Notes: generated by a model from the sequence alone, not told the origin. DNA of 64,000 nt from Novosphingobium panipatense (GCF_002149965.1 NZ_MSQB01000018.1:73677-137676), one strand, 5' to 3'. Counted from the stretch's first letter, positions 31,477-40,467 are shown. A program made the numbers and translations.

Positions 31477-32763
31477 TTACTTTTTATTGAATAACCCGAG
31501 TGGCCGCGCACCTGTTTGGTGAGGGTGGTCTTGAGCAAGTTCAACACCTTCTCGCTCTGCCCGGAGGCGAATGTAGCCTCGGAGGATAGGCTCTCGCAGT
31601 TCGTACCACCCTTGCCGGGTGCCGAGTAGGATTTGACCGTGGGAGTCCCTTTTCAGTGCGTTCATGCGGGTGTTGAATTTCGTTCGGTCTGGAGCGGCAG
31701 TGCCGCGTTGTCTCATGATCTCGACATACGAAGAGAAGATGTCACTTCTCCGGCGGCTAAACTCATGGTGATCCGCAACCGCCCACAAAATCTCCTGATA
31801 GTCATCATTGTATTTGCGGGTGGCAAGTTCATACAGTTCGCGTAGAAACGGCTCAATGTCTTGGACGGCGCTTTCAACCGCTTCGCGATAATGCTGCGCG
31901 CTGACTTGGGCGACATCCTCTGGTGAATCGAAGACTACCCAAAATAGCTTTTCACAAATTAGGTGAATGTAATGCGGGAAGCCGTCGCTTATGGCACCGA
32001 TGCGGTACTTCGTCGACATATCAAGCTCAACGCCGAGTGCTTCACACGCTGCGTCCATGATGGCTAAGCGCCCGTCCCAATTAAGCGGAGAGAGGGCGAC
32101 TGATGCGAGATAGCGATAGCAGGAATGATGGGCCGCCAAGAGGCTTTCGAGGGATTGCCCTATGCCCGTAAAGAACATTTTTATGGCAATCGACTGGTCG
32201 CCCATCTGCTTGATGAAATCGGCAAAGAGCGTCCTATCAGCATCCGTAGGGAGCATGTCGAACTCGTCGAAAATTGCCACCCTCTCCTCTGGTGCGCGGT
32301 CAACGCAGTAACGAATAACCGACACCACCTCGTTGAGGGACGATAATTCAGGCACTTCGCGGGCTGCTAGCTGCGCTTCCACCGTACCGCTTAGGCCATA
32401 AGCACCCATACCAAGCGAGCCTTTCGTCGCTGTCCCGCCTTTGACGGGAGCCGCGTTGAGAAGCTGGGATGCGAGATTGCGCATGATCGAGAAGAAGCTC
32501 TCGCCGTTGCAAGCTAGTTGGATCGGTCGCTGACCTTCTGCGCTGAGGTAATTCCCAACTGACAGAGCGAGTGAGCTTTTCCCTACTCCTCGGTCACCGT
32601 GGATGAAAACGTGCCTGCCAGGCGAATGAAACGCACGGGTGATCTGCTTGACCTGTTCCTGGCGGCCTTGAAGCGTCTGTAACCGCTGGATGGGACTGCT
32701 CGGCGTCAGGTAACGCTGCAGAACATCGACGAAATCAGCTTCGCTCAGGTTTCGAATTGCCAT
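31477..32763 (-). CDS. AAA ATPase, ORC/Cdc6-like, unknown role
   Basis: 428 residues. Walker A is HGDRGVGKSS (residues 55-64), Walker B is VAIFDEFDM (162-170), and a sensor-like asparagine/arginine region follows (LSPLNWDGRLAIMDAA). The C-terminal 130 residues look like a winged-helix extension (YQEILWAVADHHEFSRRRSDIFS and so on). The family resembles ORC1/Cdc6-like and STAND-type ATPases often found as cargo in mobile elements. It is the last gene before the right end, opposite in strand to the rest. Candidate roles are element replication or anti-phage defence; the sequence alone does not decide. Confidence 0.75.
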   Translation of the reverse strand: MAIRNLSEADFVDVLQRYLTPSSPIQRLQTLQGRQEQVKQITRAFHSPGRHVFIHGDRGVGKSSLALSVGNYLSAEGQRPIQLACNGESFFSIMRNLASQLLNAAPVKGGTATKGSLGMGAYGLSGTVEAQLAAREVPELSSLNEVVSVIRYCVDRAPEERVAIFDEFDMLPTDADRTLFADFIKQMGDQSIAIKMFFTGIGQSLESLLAAHHSCYRYLASVALSPLNWDGRLAIMDAACEALGVELDMSTKYRIGAISDGFPHYIHLICEKLFWVVFDSPEDVAQVSAQHYREAVESAVQDIEPFLRELYELATRKYNDDYQEILWAVADHHEFSRRRSDIFSSYVEIMRQRGTAAPDRTKFNTRMNALKRDSHGQILLGTRQGWYELREPILRGYIRLRAEREGVELAQDHPHQTGARPLGLFNKK

Positions 32764-32891
32764 GCGGCGAGGCTATGCGATTCGACCGGGAGAACGAAAG
32801 AAGAATCTTTCCACATAACGCGCGCCGCGGTGGATAACGGAACGTCAAAGATGATCGAGGGGAGTGGAGGGATTAGCTGGCGCCCATTATT

Positions 32892-32912
32892 GGCCCACAA
32901 AGATGGCCCACA
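32892..32912. repeat. Two arm-type integrase site candidates
   Basis: GGCCCACA at 32892 and 32905, the same octamer and 13-base period as at the left end of the element. They lie about 50 bases inside the right att repeat. Confidence 0.6.
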
Positions 32913-32961
32913 ACGCCCAGCGATAACATCCCAAGATGCTGATTTATAACAAAAAAATAAA

Positions 32962-32980
32962 CCTGGCTGGGGCGGCAGGA
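32962..32980. repeat. attR, right 19-bp direct repeat
   Basis: Identical to 20708-20726. It covers the CCA end, acceptor strand and part of the T-arm of the tRNA-Gln gene, so integration restored the tRNA sequence. Confidence 0.85.
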
Positions 32981-33038
32981 TTCGAACCTGCGAATGCCGG
33001 TACCAAAAACCGGTGCCTTACCACTTGGCGACGCCCCA
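32964..33038 (-). tRNA. tRNA-Gln (anticodon TTG)
   Basis: 75 bases including an encoded CCA. The acceptor stem pairs TGGGGCG with CGCCCCA; the anticodon stem CCGGT / ACCGG encloses a seven-base loop with TTG; the T-loop TTCGAAT is present in GCAGGTTCGAATCCTGC. The gene is intact even though its 3-prime end is the attachment site of the integrated element. Confidence 0.95.
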
Positions 33039-33124
33039 GCAGGGATTGCGCGCTTAGCGGCTAATGCCGGCGGTGAAAAGCCCCTATCACAGAGTTTTCC
33101 CGCACCGGCATCAACTTGCCCCGA

Positions 33125-33973
33125 TCAGGCCTTGATGACCGCGTCGATGTCTGCGGCGCTGTGGCGTTCGCGGACGAAACCGTCGCCCTTGCGGTTGATG
33201 ATGCGGCCCCGCTGGACCGGCTCACGGGCGCCGATTTCCTCGCCCCAACGCACCAGATTCTTGTAGCTCGGCACGTCGAGGAATGTCGCTGCGTCGCCGT
33301 AGGCGTCACCGCGCACGAAGGCGCCGAACCAGCCATAGGCTGCAATGTCCGCGATCGTGTATTCCTCGCCCGCCAGGTAGCGCGTCTGGCCGAGGCGCTT
33401 GTCGGCGACGTCGAGCAGGCGCTTGGTTTCCATGGCGTAGCGATTGATGGGATATTCGAACTTTTCCGGCGCATAGGCATAGAAATGGCCGAAACCGCCG
33501 CCGATCAGGGGCGCCGTGGACATCTGCCACATCAGCCAGGAAAGGCATTCGGCGCGCTCGGGATAGCTGGCGGGGACGAACTTTCCGAACTTCTCCGCAA
33601 AGTAAAGCAGAATGGCGCCCGATTCGAACACGCGGACCGGCGCCTCGCCGGAATAGTCCAGCAGGGCGGGGATCTTGGAGTTCGGGTTGACCGAGACGAA
33701 GCCGGACCCGAACTGGTCGCCCTCGCCGATGTCGATCAGCCAGGCATCGTATTCCGCCTCGGCAACGCCTGCCGCCAGCAATTCCTCCAGCATGATCGTG
33801 ACCTTCTGCCCATTGGGAGTACCCAGCGAGTAGAGTTGCAGCGGGTGCTTGCCGCGTGGCAGTTCCTTGTCGTGCGTGGCGCCGGAGACGGGCCGGTTGA
33901 TATTGGCCCATTCGCCGCCATTGCCCTTGTCCCAGGTCCAGACTTTGGGCGGCGTGTAAGTGAGATCGGCCAT
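33125..33973 (-). CDS. yghU: Glutathione transferase-like oxidoreductase YghU
   Basis: 282 residues. The N-terminal extension typical of the Nu class (LTYTPPKVWTWDKGNGGEWANINRPVSGATHDKELPRG is its region) precedes a thioredoxin-like GST domain (LQLYSLGTPNGQKVTIMLEEL, then NPNSKIPALLD) and a helical C-domain (YLAGEEYTIADIAAYGWFGA). Members reduce organic peroxides or disulfide bonds with two glutathione molecules. The start at 33973 follows AAGGAG. Cytosolic. It stands alone next to the tRNA, outside the mobile element. Confidence 0.9.
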   Translation of the reverse strand: MADLTYTPPKVWTWDKGNGGEWANINRPVSGATHDKELPRGKHPLQLYSLGTPNGQKVTIMLEELLAAGVAEAEYDAWLIDIGEGDQFGSGFVSVNPNSKIPALLDYSGEAPVRVFESGAILLYFAEKFGKFVPASYPERAECLSWLMWQMSTAPLIGGGFGHFYAYAPEKFEYPINRYAMETKRLLDVADKRLGQTRYLAGEEYTIADIAAYGWFGAFVRGDAYGDAATFLDVPSYKNLVRWGEEIGAREPVQRGRIINRKGDGFVRERHSAADIDAVIKA

Positions 33974-34177
33974 GAGCAACTCCTTGATGTATCGCGCTCC
34001 GATCTAGGAAGCGGGTAGGGGAGGGACAAGGCCGGGCACGACAGACTTCCGAAATCCGCAGCAAGCGACATATTCCTCTTTCGAGCACTCGACTTTTTGC
34101 GAATCCCATTTTAAATCAATGTCATAGATCACGGTGTGCGGCCTCTTTCGGTCGCGCGGGAATACAGGCAGAAGCGA

Positions 34178-34804
34178 ATGAGCAAGATGATCGAGGCGCC
34201 GGCAGCTTCAGCGGGCCGACGGCAACCTTCGCGTCGACGCAACAAGGGGTTTCAGGAAACGCACGAAGTGCTGATCGATACGGCGGTCAGGCTCATGTCG
34301 GAAAAAGGCACGGAGGCGCTCTCGCTCTCCGAAGTCGCGCGAGAGGCGGGCGTCAACCGGACGACCGTGTACTATCATTTCGACAGCCGCGAGGCCTTGC
34401 TCGCCGCCGTGCGCGAATGGTCGGCTAATCAGCTTGCAGCGGCTTTTGCCCCCTCGGACACGGCCGAGAATCGCACGCGATTCATCACCCGCTTCGTGAT
34501 CGAGCAACCCGAAGTCATCGCCTTGTGGACCGAAGAGTTTCTCGCTTCGGGCAATATCGGCCAGCGTTATCCGCACTGGGATGCTCTGGTCGAAGGGCTG
34601 CGTACCCAGTTGCGGGAGAGTGAGGATACGGCGGAGATCGATGCCGAGGGCTTTGCCACATTCCTTTTGACCTGGGCGATGATCGGTCCGCGCGTCTATC
34701 GGAGCAGCGTGAGGCCGGACCTTTCGCTGGACGAGACCGTCGATCGGCTGTCCCGCACGCAGATCGCGATGCTGCGATTGATCGGCGTTACGCCGGGGCG
34801 ATAG
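34178..34804 (+). CDS. TetR-family transcriptional regulator
   Basis: 208 residues. The N-terminal helix-turn-helix (LIDTAVRLMSEKGTEALSLSEVAREAGVNRTTVYYHFDSREALLAA is its region, about residues 32-78) is standard for TetR proteins. The C-terminal ligand domain is variable. It lies 75 bases upstream of the Rieske oxygenase gene on the same strand, with an inverted repeat between them, so it probably represses that gene and responds to its substrate. A GTG at 34136 is an alternative start. Confidence 0.9.
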   Translation: MSKMIEAPAASAGRRQPSRRRNKGFQETHEVLIDTAVRLMSEKGTEALSLSEVAREAGVNRTTVYYHFDSREALLAAVREWSANQLAAAFAPSDTAENRTRFITRFVIEQPEVIALWTEEFLASGNIGQRYPHWDALVEGLRTQLRESEDTAEIDAEGFATFLLTWAMIGPRVYRSSVRPDLSLDETVDRLSRTQIAMLRLIGVTPGR

Positions 34805-34809
34805 ATTTC

Positions 34810-34823
34810 CAACAGTGCTGTTG
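34810..34823. promoter_or_regulatory. Operator candidate between tetR-type and Rieske genes
   Basis: CAACAG-TG-CTGTTG, a 14-bp dyad starting six bases after the regulator gene and 57 bases before the oxygenase start. Size and position fit a TetR operator; binding is inferred. Confidence 0.45.
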
Positions 34824-34879
34824 TAATTTGAGGCAGCGGCTTAGCCTGTTTCCATAACGAGGAAATGGGAGATGCCCTT

Positions 34880-36079
34880 ATGAACGCTGAGGCGACTGCG
34901 TTCGCGCCGGTCGGCAAGGACGAGCTGGCCTGGCTCGGCACCGCGCCGGTTCCGGCCGCGCCCTATTACGAGAGCGACTGGTTCGAGCGCGAGCGGGAAG
35001 CGGTGTTTCGGCAAAGCTGGATGCAGTTGGGCCACGTCTGCGAGTTGCCTGAGCGCGGAAGTTTTATGCGCCGAGAGATCGAGGTGCTGAAAGCCTCCAT
35101 CCTCATCGTAAGGGGCAGGGATGACGAGATCCGTGCTTTCCACAATGTCTGCACGCATCGCGGGACTCAGTTGGTGGATGCGGCGGATGGGCGTCGCAGC
35201 ACTTTCAGCTGTCCCTATCACATGTGGACTTTTGGCCTGGACGGAGCGCTGGTCTCGGCGCCCGATTTCGAATCCTTTCACGTCGCCAAGGCAGACTGCG
35301 CGCTGCCGCCCGTCCGCTGCGAGGTAATAGCGGGGCTCATCTTCGTTCACTGCGGAGAGCCGGGCGTCAGTCTGCGCGAGGAATTGGGGCCGCTGGCTGA
35401 AAAGCTGGAGGCGATGCCGGTGGCGGCGGCGACGACCTTCTCCGAATATGTCTACGAGATCGATGCGAACTGGAAGCTGACGTTCGACAACTTCCAGGAA
35501 AACTACCATCTGCGCTTCATTCATCCGGCTGCGGCCCAGCCGGTCTGCAGTGCGGACAACCCGTTCGGCTACCCTGTTTCCTATGGTTTCCACGGGGCTC
35601 ATCGTACGCAGCGGATTTGGAGCAATCCGCGCATGCCGGCGCCTGCACCGATCCAGGGCGAAGCGTTCCGGCGGGGCGGCGCCTCGGCCATGGCGGACGG
35701 CCTGTTGGGAAGCGATACGGTGAAAGACTACCTGGCGCTCTTTCCGAACTTCTTCCTGTTTGGCTCACCCGTGCAGCATTTTTCGCACATGGTCATGCCG
35801 ATCGCTCCAGACCGTTCCCGCGGCGTGATCCGGCTCTACTGGATCGGCGAGGACGAGAGTGCCAGCGAGCGCTTTTCCCGAGAATACGGGATGGCCACGG
35901 CGCGGGATGTCCATGCCGAAGATCGCTCGGTGATCGAGCGCGGGCACAAGGGGCTCGCCAGTGGAGCGCTGCGTCACATCCATTTCCAGGCGCAGGAGTC
36001 ACTCTGTCGGCACTTGTTCAACGAAGTCGATCGCAAAGTGCGAGGGCATCGTGGCGGGCAACCGGAGGCGGCGCGATGA
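34880..36079 (+). CDS. Rieske aromatic-ring-hydroxylating dioxygenase, alpha subunit
   Basis: 399 residues. The N-terminal Rieske [2Fe-2S] domain has CTHRG and CPYHMW (CxH, then CxxH 17 residues later). The catalytic domain has the mononuclear iron ligands in TFDNFQENYHLRFIH, with a distal aspartate expected in the C-terminal part. The enzyme would insert oxygen into an aromatic or related substrate, with electrons from a reductase not encoded here. The start at 34880 is preceded by GGGAG. It overlaps the next small gene by four bases. Confidence 0.9.
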   Translation: MNAEATAFAPVGKDELAWLGTAPVPAAPYYESDWFEREREAVFRQSWMQLGHVCELPERGSFMRREIEVLKASILIVRGRDDEIRAFHNVCTHRGTQLVDAADGRRSTFSCPYHMWTFGLDGALVSAPDFESFHVAKADCALPPVRCEVIAGLIFVHCGEPGVSLREELGPLAEKLEAMPVAAATTFSEYVYEIDANWKLTFDNFQENYHLRFIHPAAAQPVCSADNPFGYPVSYGFHGAHRTQRIWSNPRMPAPAPIQGEAFRRGGASAMADGLLGSDTVKDYLALFPNFFLFGSPVQHFSHMVMPIAPDRSRGVIRLYWIGEDESASERFSREYGMATARDVHAEDRSVIERGHKGLASGALRHIHFQAQESLCRHLFNEVDRKVRGHRGGQPEAAR

Positions 36080-36414
36080 GCGATCTTCTGCCTGCCGGTT
36101 TTGCCGCGCTGGAACCTTTCGTTGCCCAATGGGCCCTGGCCGGATCGGCTGCCCGCGCGGTCCGGCGCGGCACCTCTTCCAGGGAGGAGCGGGAAGCGTT
36201 TTACGCGGCGGGCCGCGATCTGCTGGACGCAGCGCTCGACCATCTCGACAGGCGGGGACTGGACGCGTTCGATGCCGCCGACGAGCGCCTGATGAATCTG
36301 CTGCTCAGCCTTGCCCATGTATCGCTGGCGGTTGAGCTTCAGAAGGATGCCGAGACCGTACACGCCGATTTTCGGCGCTTCATGCGGATTACCAGGACCC
36401 CGGCAGGCGCATGA
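36076..36414 (+). CDS. Small helical protein coupled to the Rieske gene
   Basis: 112 residues, mostly alpha-helical and soluble (LLDAALDHLDRRGLDAFDAADERLMNLLLSLAHVSLAVELQ is a long helical stretch). It starts inside the stop of the Rieske gene (ATGA overlap), so the two are translationally coupled. I do not recognise the family, and it does not resemble the usual dioxygenase beta subunit, which is a larger cone-shaped fold. It could be an accessory or regulatory partner. Confidence 0.7.
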   Translation: MSDLLPAGFAALEPFVAQWALAGSAARAVRRGTSSREEREAFYAAGRDLLDAALDHLDRRGLDAFDAADERLMNLLLSLAHVSLAVELQKDAETVHADFRRFMRITRTPAGA

Positions 36415-36418
36415 AAAA

Positions 36419-36442
36419 AGTCCGGGGTTGATGCCCCGGACT
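36419..36442 (-). terminator. Rho-independent terminator of ilvE
   Basis: Stem AGTCCGGGG / CCCCGGACT with a six-base loop. On the minus strand it is followed by TTTTTT, a classic terminator 27 bases after the ilvE stop. It also lies just after the plus-strand gene end and may act in both directions. Confidence 0.8.
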
Positions 36443-36468
36443 CTCGGAAAACCGATGGACGCGCGTGG

Positions 36469-37569
<1,101 letters not shown>

Positions 37570-37612
37570 CTAACGAAGTCCTCTTGTATGCGTTTCCGGG
37601 CGCTGTTGAATG

Positions 37613-37646
37613 AAAATTACAACAATGGCAACCGAAAAGTAATTTT
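37613..37646. promoter_or_regulatory. AT-rich dyad upstream of ilvE
   Basis: AAAATTAC and GTAATTTT, eight-bp arms 18 bases apart, 44 bases before the ilvE start. The AT-rich half-sites are unusual in this GC-rich region and could bind a regulator such as an Lrp-type protein; this is inference. Confidence 0.35.
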
Positions 37647-37844
37647 GATACTTGCGCTGCCAAGCGCTCTAGCCGTGCCTCTGAAGGCTCCGGCGCGCAC
37701 GCGAAGGCGTTCCAGCGAGGGCTTTAGCCTTTACGGTCGGGGCAGGGCCAGTGCGAAATTTGCCGGTCGCTGTTGCGTGGATGCGCCAGGGATCGTGCAG
37801 CATGACCTCCGGTACACCAAAACCCATGGAAGGCCCAAAATGAG

Positions 37845-37876
37845 AAGGGCCGCCCCGGTTGCCCGGTGCGGCCCTT
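37845..37876 (-). terminator. Hairpin after the short ORF
   Basis: A nine-bp perfect stem, AAGGGCCGC / GCGGCCCTT, with a further CCGG/CCGG pairing in the loop. On the minus strand it is followed by CTCATTTT. It lies after the small ORFs at 37.9 kb and about 280 bases before ilvE, so it could be a terminator or attenuator. Confidence 0.5.
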
Positions 37877-37926
37877 CGCATGGTCAGCGGCCGGAAGTGC
37901 CGCCAGCGAAAGCCTTTATCGCCAGA

Positions 37927-37989
37927 TCAGAATTGGCGATAATGCCTCGCGACGGAAATTGCCGACCTCTCTGCTGAACCATGAGACAT
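37927..37989 (-). CDS. Very short ORF with perfect Shine-Dalgarno, 20 aa
   Basis: Encodes MSHGSAERSAISVARHYRQF. It is preceded by GAAAGGAGGTGATCC seven bases before the ATG, the full complement of the 16S rRNA 3-prime end, which is rare and points to strong translation or ribosome capture. A second ORF at 37884-37982 in another frame (32 residues, ending AIKAFAGGTSGR) stops eight bases before the hairpin but is less well spaced. The region 37990-38358 upstream holds no gene I can support. Possible leader peptide, small protein or sRNA; uncertain. Confidence 0.4.
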   Translation of the reverse strand: MSHGSAERSAISVARHYRQF

Positions 37990-38358
37990 CGGATCACCTC
38001 CTTTCGCGCTGTTGAGCCAAGGTTGCCGCCCTGGATATTGCACCGAAGCGGCTGGACTTCGGAAACTCCTGGGCGCGTTTCCCGGGGCCGTCGTCCTGAG
38101 CAAATTTGTGTCCGATTCCGCAGCGCACAACAAGCCTTGCAATCATCTTTTTTGCGGTCATTATCGAGGCTTCGGCAAGTTTTCCCCAGCCCGTTCGCCC
38201 GTTAAAAGGGTCGCTTCTGGGGGCTGGAAAATGCGGCCTGCAACCCTTTGAAATTGGCGGAATTTACAGGCGAATCGGTTGGGATTCGTAAGTGTGCGGC
38301 AGGACGAGTCCCGTGCGCTTTTGTACGCAGAGGCTTCGAGCCCGGAACAACGGGCGCA

Positions 38359-38391
38359 CCGGCATTCGTACAGGGCCTGCACGAATGCCGG
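38359..38391 (-). terminator. Hairpin after the lipoprotein gene
   Basis: CCGGCATTCGT / ACGAATGCCGG, a perfect 11-bp stem with an 11-base loop, 10 bases beyond the stop of the minus-strand lipoprotein gene. There is no T-run. Confidence 0.5.
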
Positions 38392-38401
38392 TTGTCCGGC
38401 C

Positions 38402-38962
38402 TTAGCGGCAGTCTTCGATGACTCGGGAAATCTCGGTCCAGCTCGGGATGTAGAGCGGCTGCATGCCCTGGGCCAGCACGGCAAACCGGCCGCGGCTGAA
38501 CGCCACCGAATCGAGGATGCGGTCCCGCGCGGGCAGGTCCACCTGAACGCCGCCGCTCACCGGCCTTGCTGCAAGCGCGCGAGTCGTATCCGAGGTCGTG
38601 ATGGAGAGTGTGGTCTGGCCCGCTGCCGTTCCGGCGCGGAACAGCGAGATCGTGGAAGAGGCGCGATTGCAGCGGATGCCGAAGGCGCCGTCGGCGAAGC
38701 TGGCGATGCCGGGGCTGGTGATGCGCCAGTCGCCAGGAGTCTGCGGCGCGTCCCGCCAGTCGGCAGGCGGGGGCGGGGCGGGCTGCGGCGGCGGGGCCGG
38801 CGTTGCCGGGGCGGGACGCGGTGCCTGCACGGGCGGCTTGGTCGCCGGAACGCAGGCGGCGACGAGCACCAGAGCGGTCAGGGGAGCGGTTGCCAGCAGC
38901 CTGCGGGACAAGATGCGGGGGAACGAAAGGGCGTCGGTGCGCCGGCGCGGATTTGCCTTCAT
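38402..38962 (-). CDS. Proline-rich lipoprotein
   Basis: 186 residues. A signal peptide with a lipobox (LVLVAACVPATKPP; cysteine near residue 37) is followed by a proline/alanine-rich linker and a C-terminal domain of about 110 residues (DWRITSPGIASFADGAFGIRC and so on) with two further cysteines. It is probably anchored in a membrane and faces the periplasm. It is divergent from tlyA with 48 bases between starts. The function is unknown, although such lipoproteins recur in sphingomonad genomes. Confidence 0.75.
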   Translation of the reverse strand: MKANPRRRTDALSFPRILSRRLLATAPLTALVLVAACVPATKPPVQAPRPAPATPAPPPQPAPPPPADWRDAPQTPGDWRITSPGIASFADGAFGIRCNRASSTISLFRAGTAAGQTTLSITTSDTTRALAARPVSGGVQVDLPARDRILDSVAFSRGRFAVLAQGMQPLYIPSWTEISRVIEDCR

Positions 38963-39010
38963 CCCTCTGGTATGGAATGAGGCGCCGCCCATCTCAAGTA
39001 TGCAAAAGCC

Positions 39011-39820
39011 ATGACCGACCCGATCGAACCCCACCCCGTCGAAAAGAAAACAGGCCCGGCGCCCAAGGCTGCCCCCGTCACCAAGACTGGCAAAGCGCGG
39101 GTCGATCAGATGCTGGTCGATCGCGGGCTGGCGGAAAGCCGTACCCGCGCGCAGGCGCTGGTGCTGGCGGGGCTGGTATTTTCCGGCGAGACCAAGATCG
39201 CCAAACCCGGCCAGAGCATCAAGGCGGACTCTCCGCTGGAGGTGCGCGGACGGGATCATCCCTGGGTCTCGCGCGGCGGCATCAAGCTGGCCCATGCCAT
39301 CGAGCACTTTCAGCTCGATCCCGCCGGTGCTGTCGCCATGGACATTGGCAGTTCGACCGGCGGCTTCACCGACGTTCTCCTGAGCAATGGCGCCGAACGC
39401 GTCTTCGCGGTGGATTCCGGCACCAATCAGCTGGCGTGGAAGCTGCGGCAGGACCCGCGCGTGACCGTGCTGGAGCAGACCAGCGCCCGCATCCTGACCC
39501 CGGCGCAGATCGATGCCGCGTGCAACTGGGTGGTCTGCGACGCCAGTTTCATCGGCCTTGCCAAGGTTCTGGAGGTGCCGCTTCGTCTGGCGGCGCGCGA
39601 ATGCCGCCTCGTGGCGCTGATCAAGCCGCAGTTCGAGGTGGGACGCAGCGAAGTGGGCAAGGGCGGAGTCGTGCGCGATCCTGCCTTGCACGAGCGGGTC
39701 TGCAACGAAGTGCGCGACTGGCTGGAGGCAGACGGCTGGGTCATCCAGGGCATAGTCGAAAGCCCGATCAAGGGCCCGGAGGGCAATGTAGAGTTCCTCG
39801 TTTCGGCGCAGCGCGGATGA
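39011..39820 (+). CDS. tlyA: TlyA-family rRNA 2-O-methyltransferase
   Basis: 269 residues. An S4 RNA-binding domain (RVDQMLVDRGLAESRTRAQALVLAGLV is its core, residues about 30-90) is followed by an FtsJ-type methyltransferase with VAMDIGSSTGGFTDVLL and the catalytic lysine/aspartate residues (FAVDSGTNQL, VCDASFIGL, ALIKPQFEVGR). Homologues 2-O-methylate ribosomal RNA in both subunits, and some are annotated as hemolysins. The N-terminal 25 residues are a charged extension. Confidence 0.92.
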   Translation: MTDPIEPHPVEKKTGPAPKAAPVTKTGKARVDQMLVDRGLAESRTRAQALVLAGLVFSGETKIAKPGQSIKADSPLEVRGRDHPWVSRGGIKLAHAIEHFQLDPAGAVAMDIGSSTGGFTDVLLSNGAERVFAVDSGTNQLAWKLRQDPRVTVLEQTSARILTPAQIDAACNWVVCDASFIGLAKVLEVPLRLAARECRLVALIKPQFEVGRSEVGKGGVVRDPALHERVCNEVRDWLEADGWVIQGIVESPIKGPEGNVEFLVSAQRG

Positions 39821-39912
39821 ATTTCCCGCCGGCGGACGATTGCGCGCGGGGCAAGCTCGTTACACAACTCGCGCACCATCGCGGTTTTTCCTGATTCGGG
39901 AGTGCCAAGGGA

Positions 39913-40467
39913 ATGAACCTGATCGCCTCGTCCGGCCAGTTGCGAGCCAGCCTGCTGCGCTGGGCGCTCGTGCTCGTTCCCCTGGTCGTGCTCATGGGCT
40001 TCGTGTCCGGCCGGATGGCGCAGAGCGGGCCGGGCAATCCCTGGTTCGATGCGCTGGTAAAGCCGGGCATCTATCCGCCGCCGATCACTTTCGCGGTGGT
40101 GTGGACGCTGCTCTACGTCTTGATGGGTATTTCGCTCGCGATGATCTGCGCGGCGCGCGGCGCAAGGGGGCGGGTGCTGGCGGTGACCGTCTTCGCCGTC
40201 CAGTTCGCGCTGAATCTGGCCTGGAGCCCGGTGTTCTTCGGCGCGCACCAGATGACGAGCGCACTGATCGTGATCGGCGTGCTCGATCTGGCCGTTGTGC
40301 TGACGATCGCGCTCTTCGCAAGGATCCGCCCGGTCGCGGCCCTGCTGCTGGTGCCCTACCTCGTCTGGATCTGCTTTGCGACCTACCTGAACTACGCTTT
40401 CCTTCAGGCCAATCCCGCACTGGACGGTGCGGAAGGTCCGCGCGCGGTGGAGCGTTTCGAGATCTGA
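39913..40467 (+). CDS. tspO: TspO/MBR family membrane protein
   Basis: 184 residues with five hydrophobic segments. The family pattern includes GNPWFDALVKPGIYPPPITFAVVWTLLYVLMGISL (region, residues 38-72), NLAWSPVFFGAHQ and LVPYLVWICFATYLNYA, rich in conserved tryptophans. TspO proteins bind porphyrins and lipids and affect pigment or stress responses. The second half includes a basic loop (AARGARGRV). It stands between tlyA and ubiK on the same strand. Confidence 0.92.
   Translation: MNLIASSGQLRASLLRWALVLVPLVVLMGFVSGRMAQSGPGNPWFDALVKPGIYPPPITFAVVWTLLYVLMGISLAMICAARGARGRVLAVTVFAVQFALNLAWSPVFFGAHQMTSALIVIGVLDLAVVLTIALFARIRPVAALLLVPYLVWICFATYLNYAFLQANPALDGAEGPRAVERFEI

Larger units (their letters stand above)
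20708..32980. mobile_element. Integrated element at tRNA-Gln, phage-like content
   Basis: About 12.3 kb between two perfect 19-bp repeats; the right copy is the 3-prime end of an intact tRNA-Gln gene. The element carries a tyrosine integrase at its left end, arm-type repeats at both ends, phage antirepressor modules, T3/T7-like promoter motifs, an HNH protein, an M23-peptidase protein, a serine recombinase and an AAA ATPase. Gene style differs from the flanks: GTGA-type overlapping starts, many small ORFs and long non-coding stretches. No terminase, capsid, portal or phage polymerase is visible. Decayed T7-like prophage and phage satellite are both possible. Confidence 0.85.

Noticed and set aside
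37990..38004. Match to the 3-prime end of 16S rRNA (GGATCACCTCCTTTC on the plus strand)
   Set aside because: Only about 15 bases match and nothing else of an rRNA gene is nearby. On the other strand it is a very strong Shine-Dalgarno before an ATG, which explains it better.
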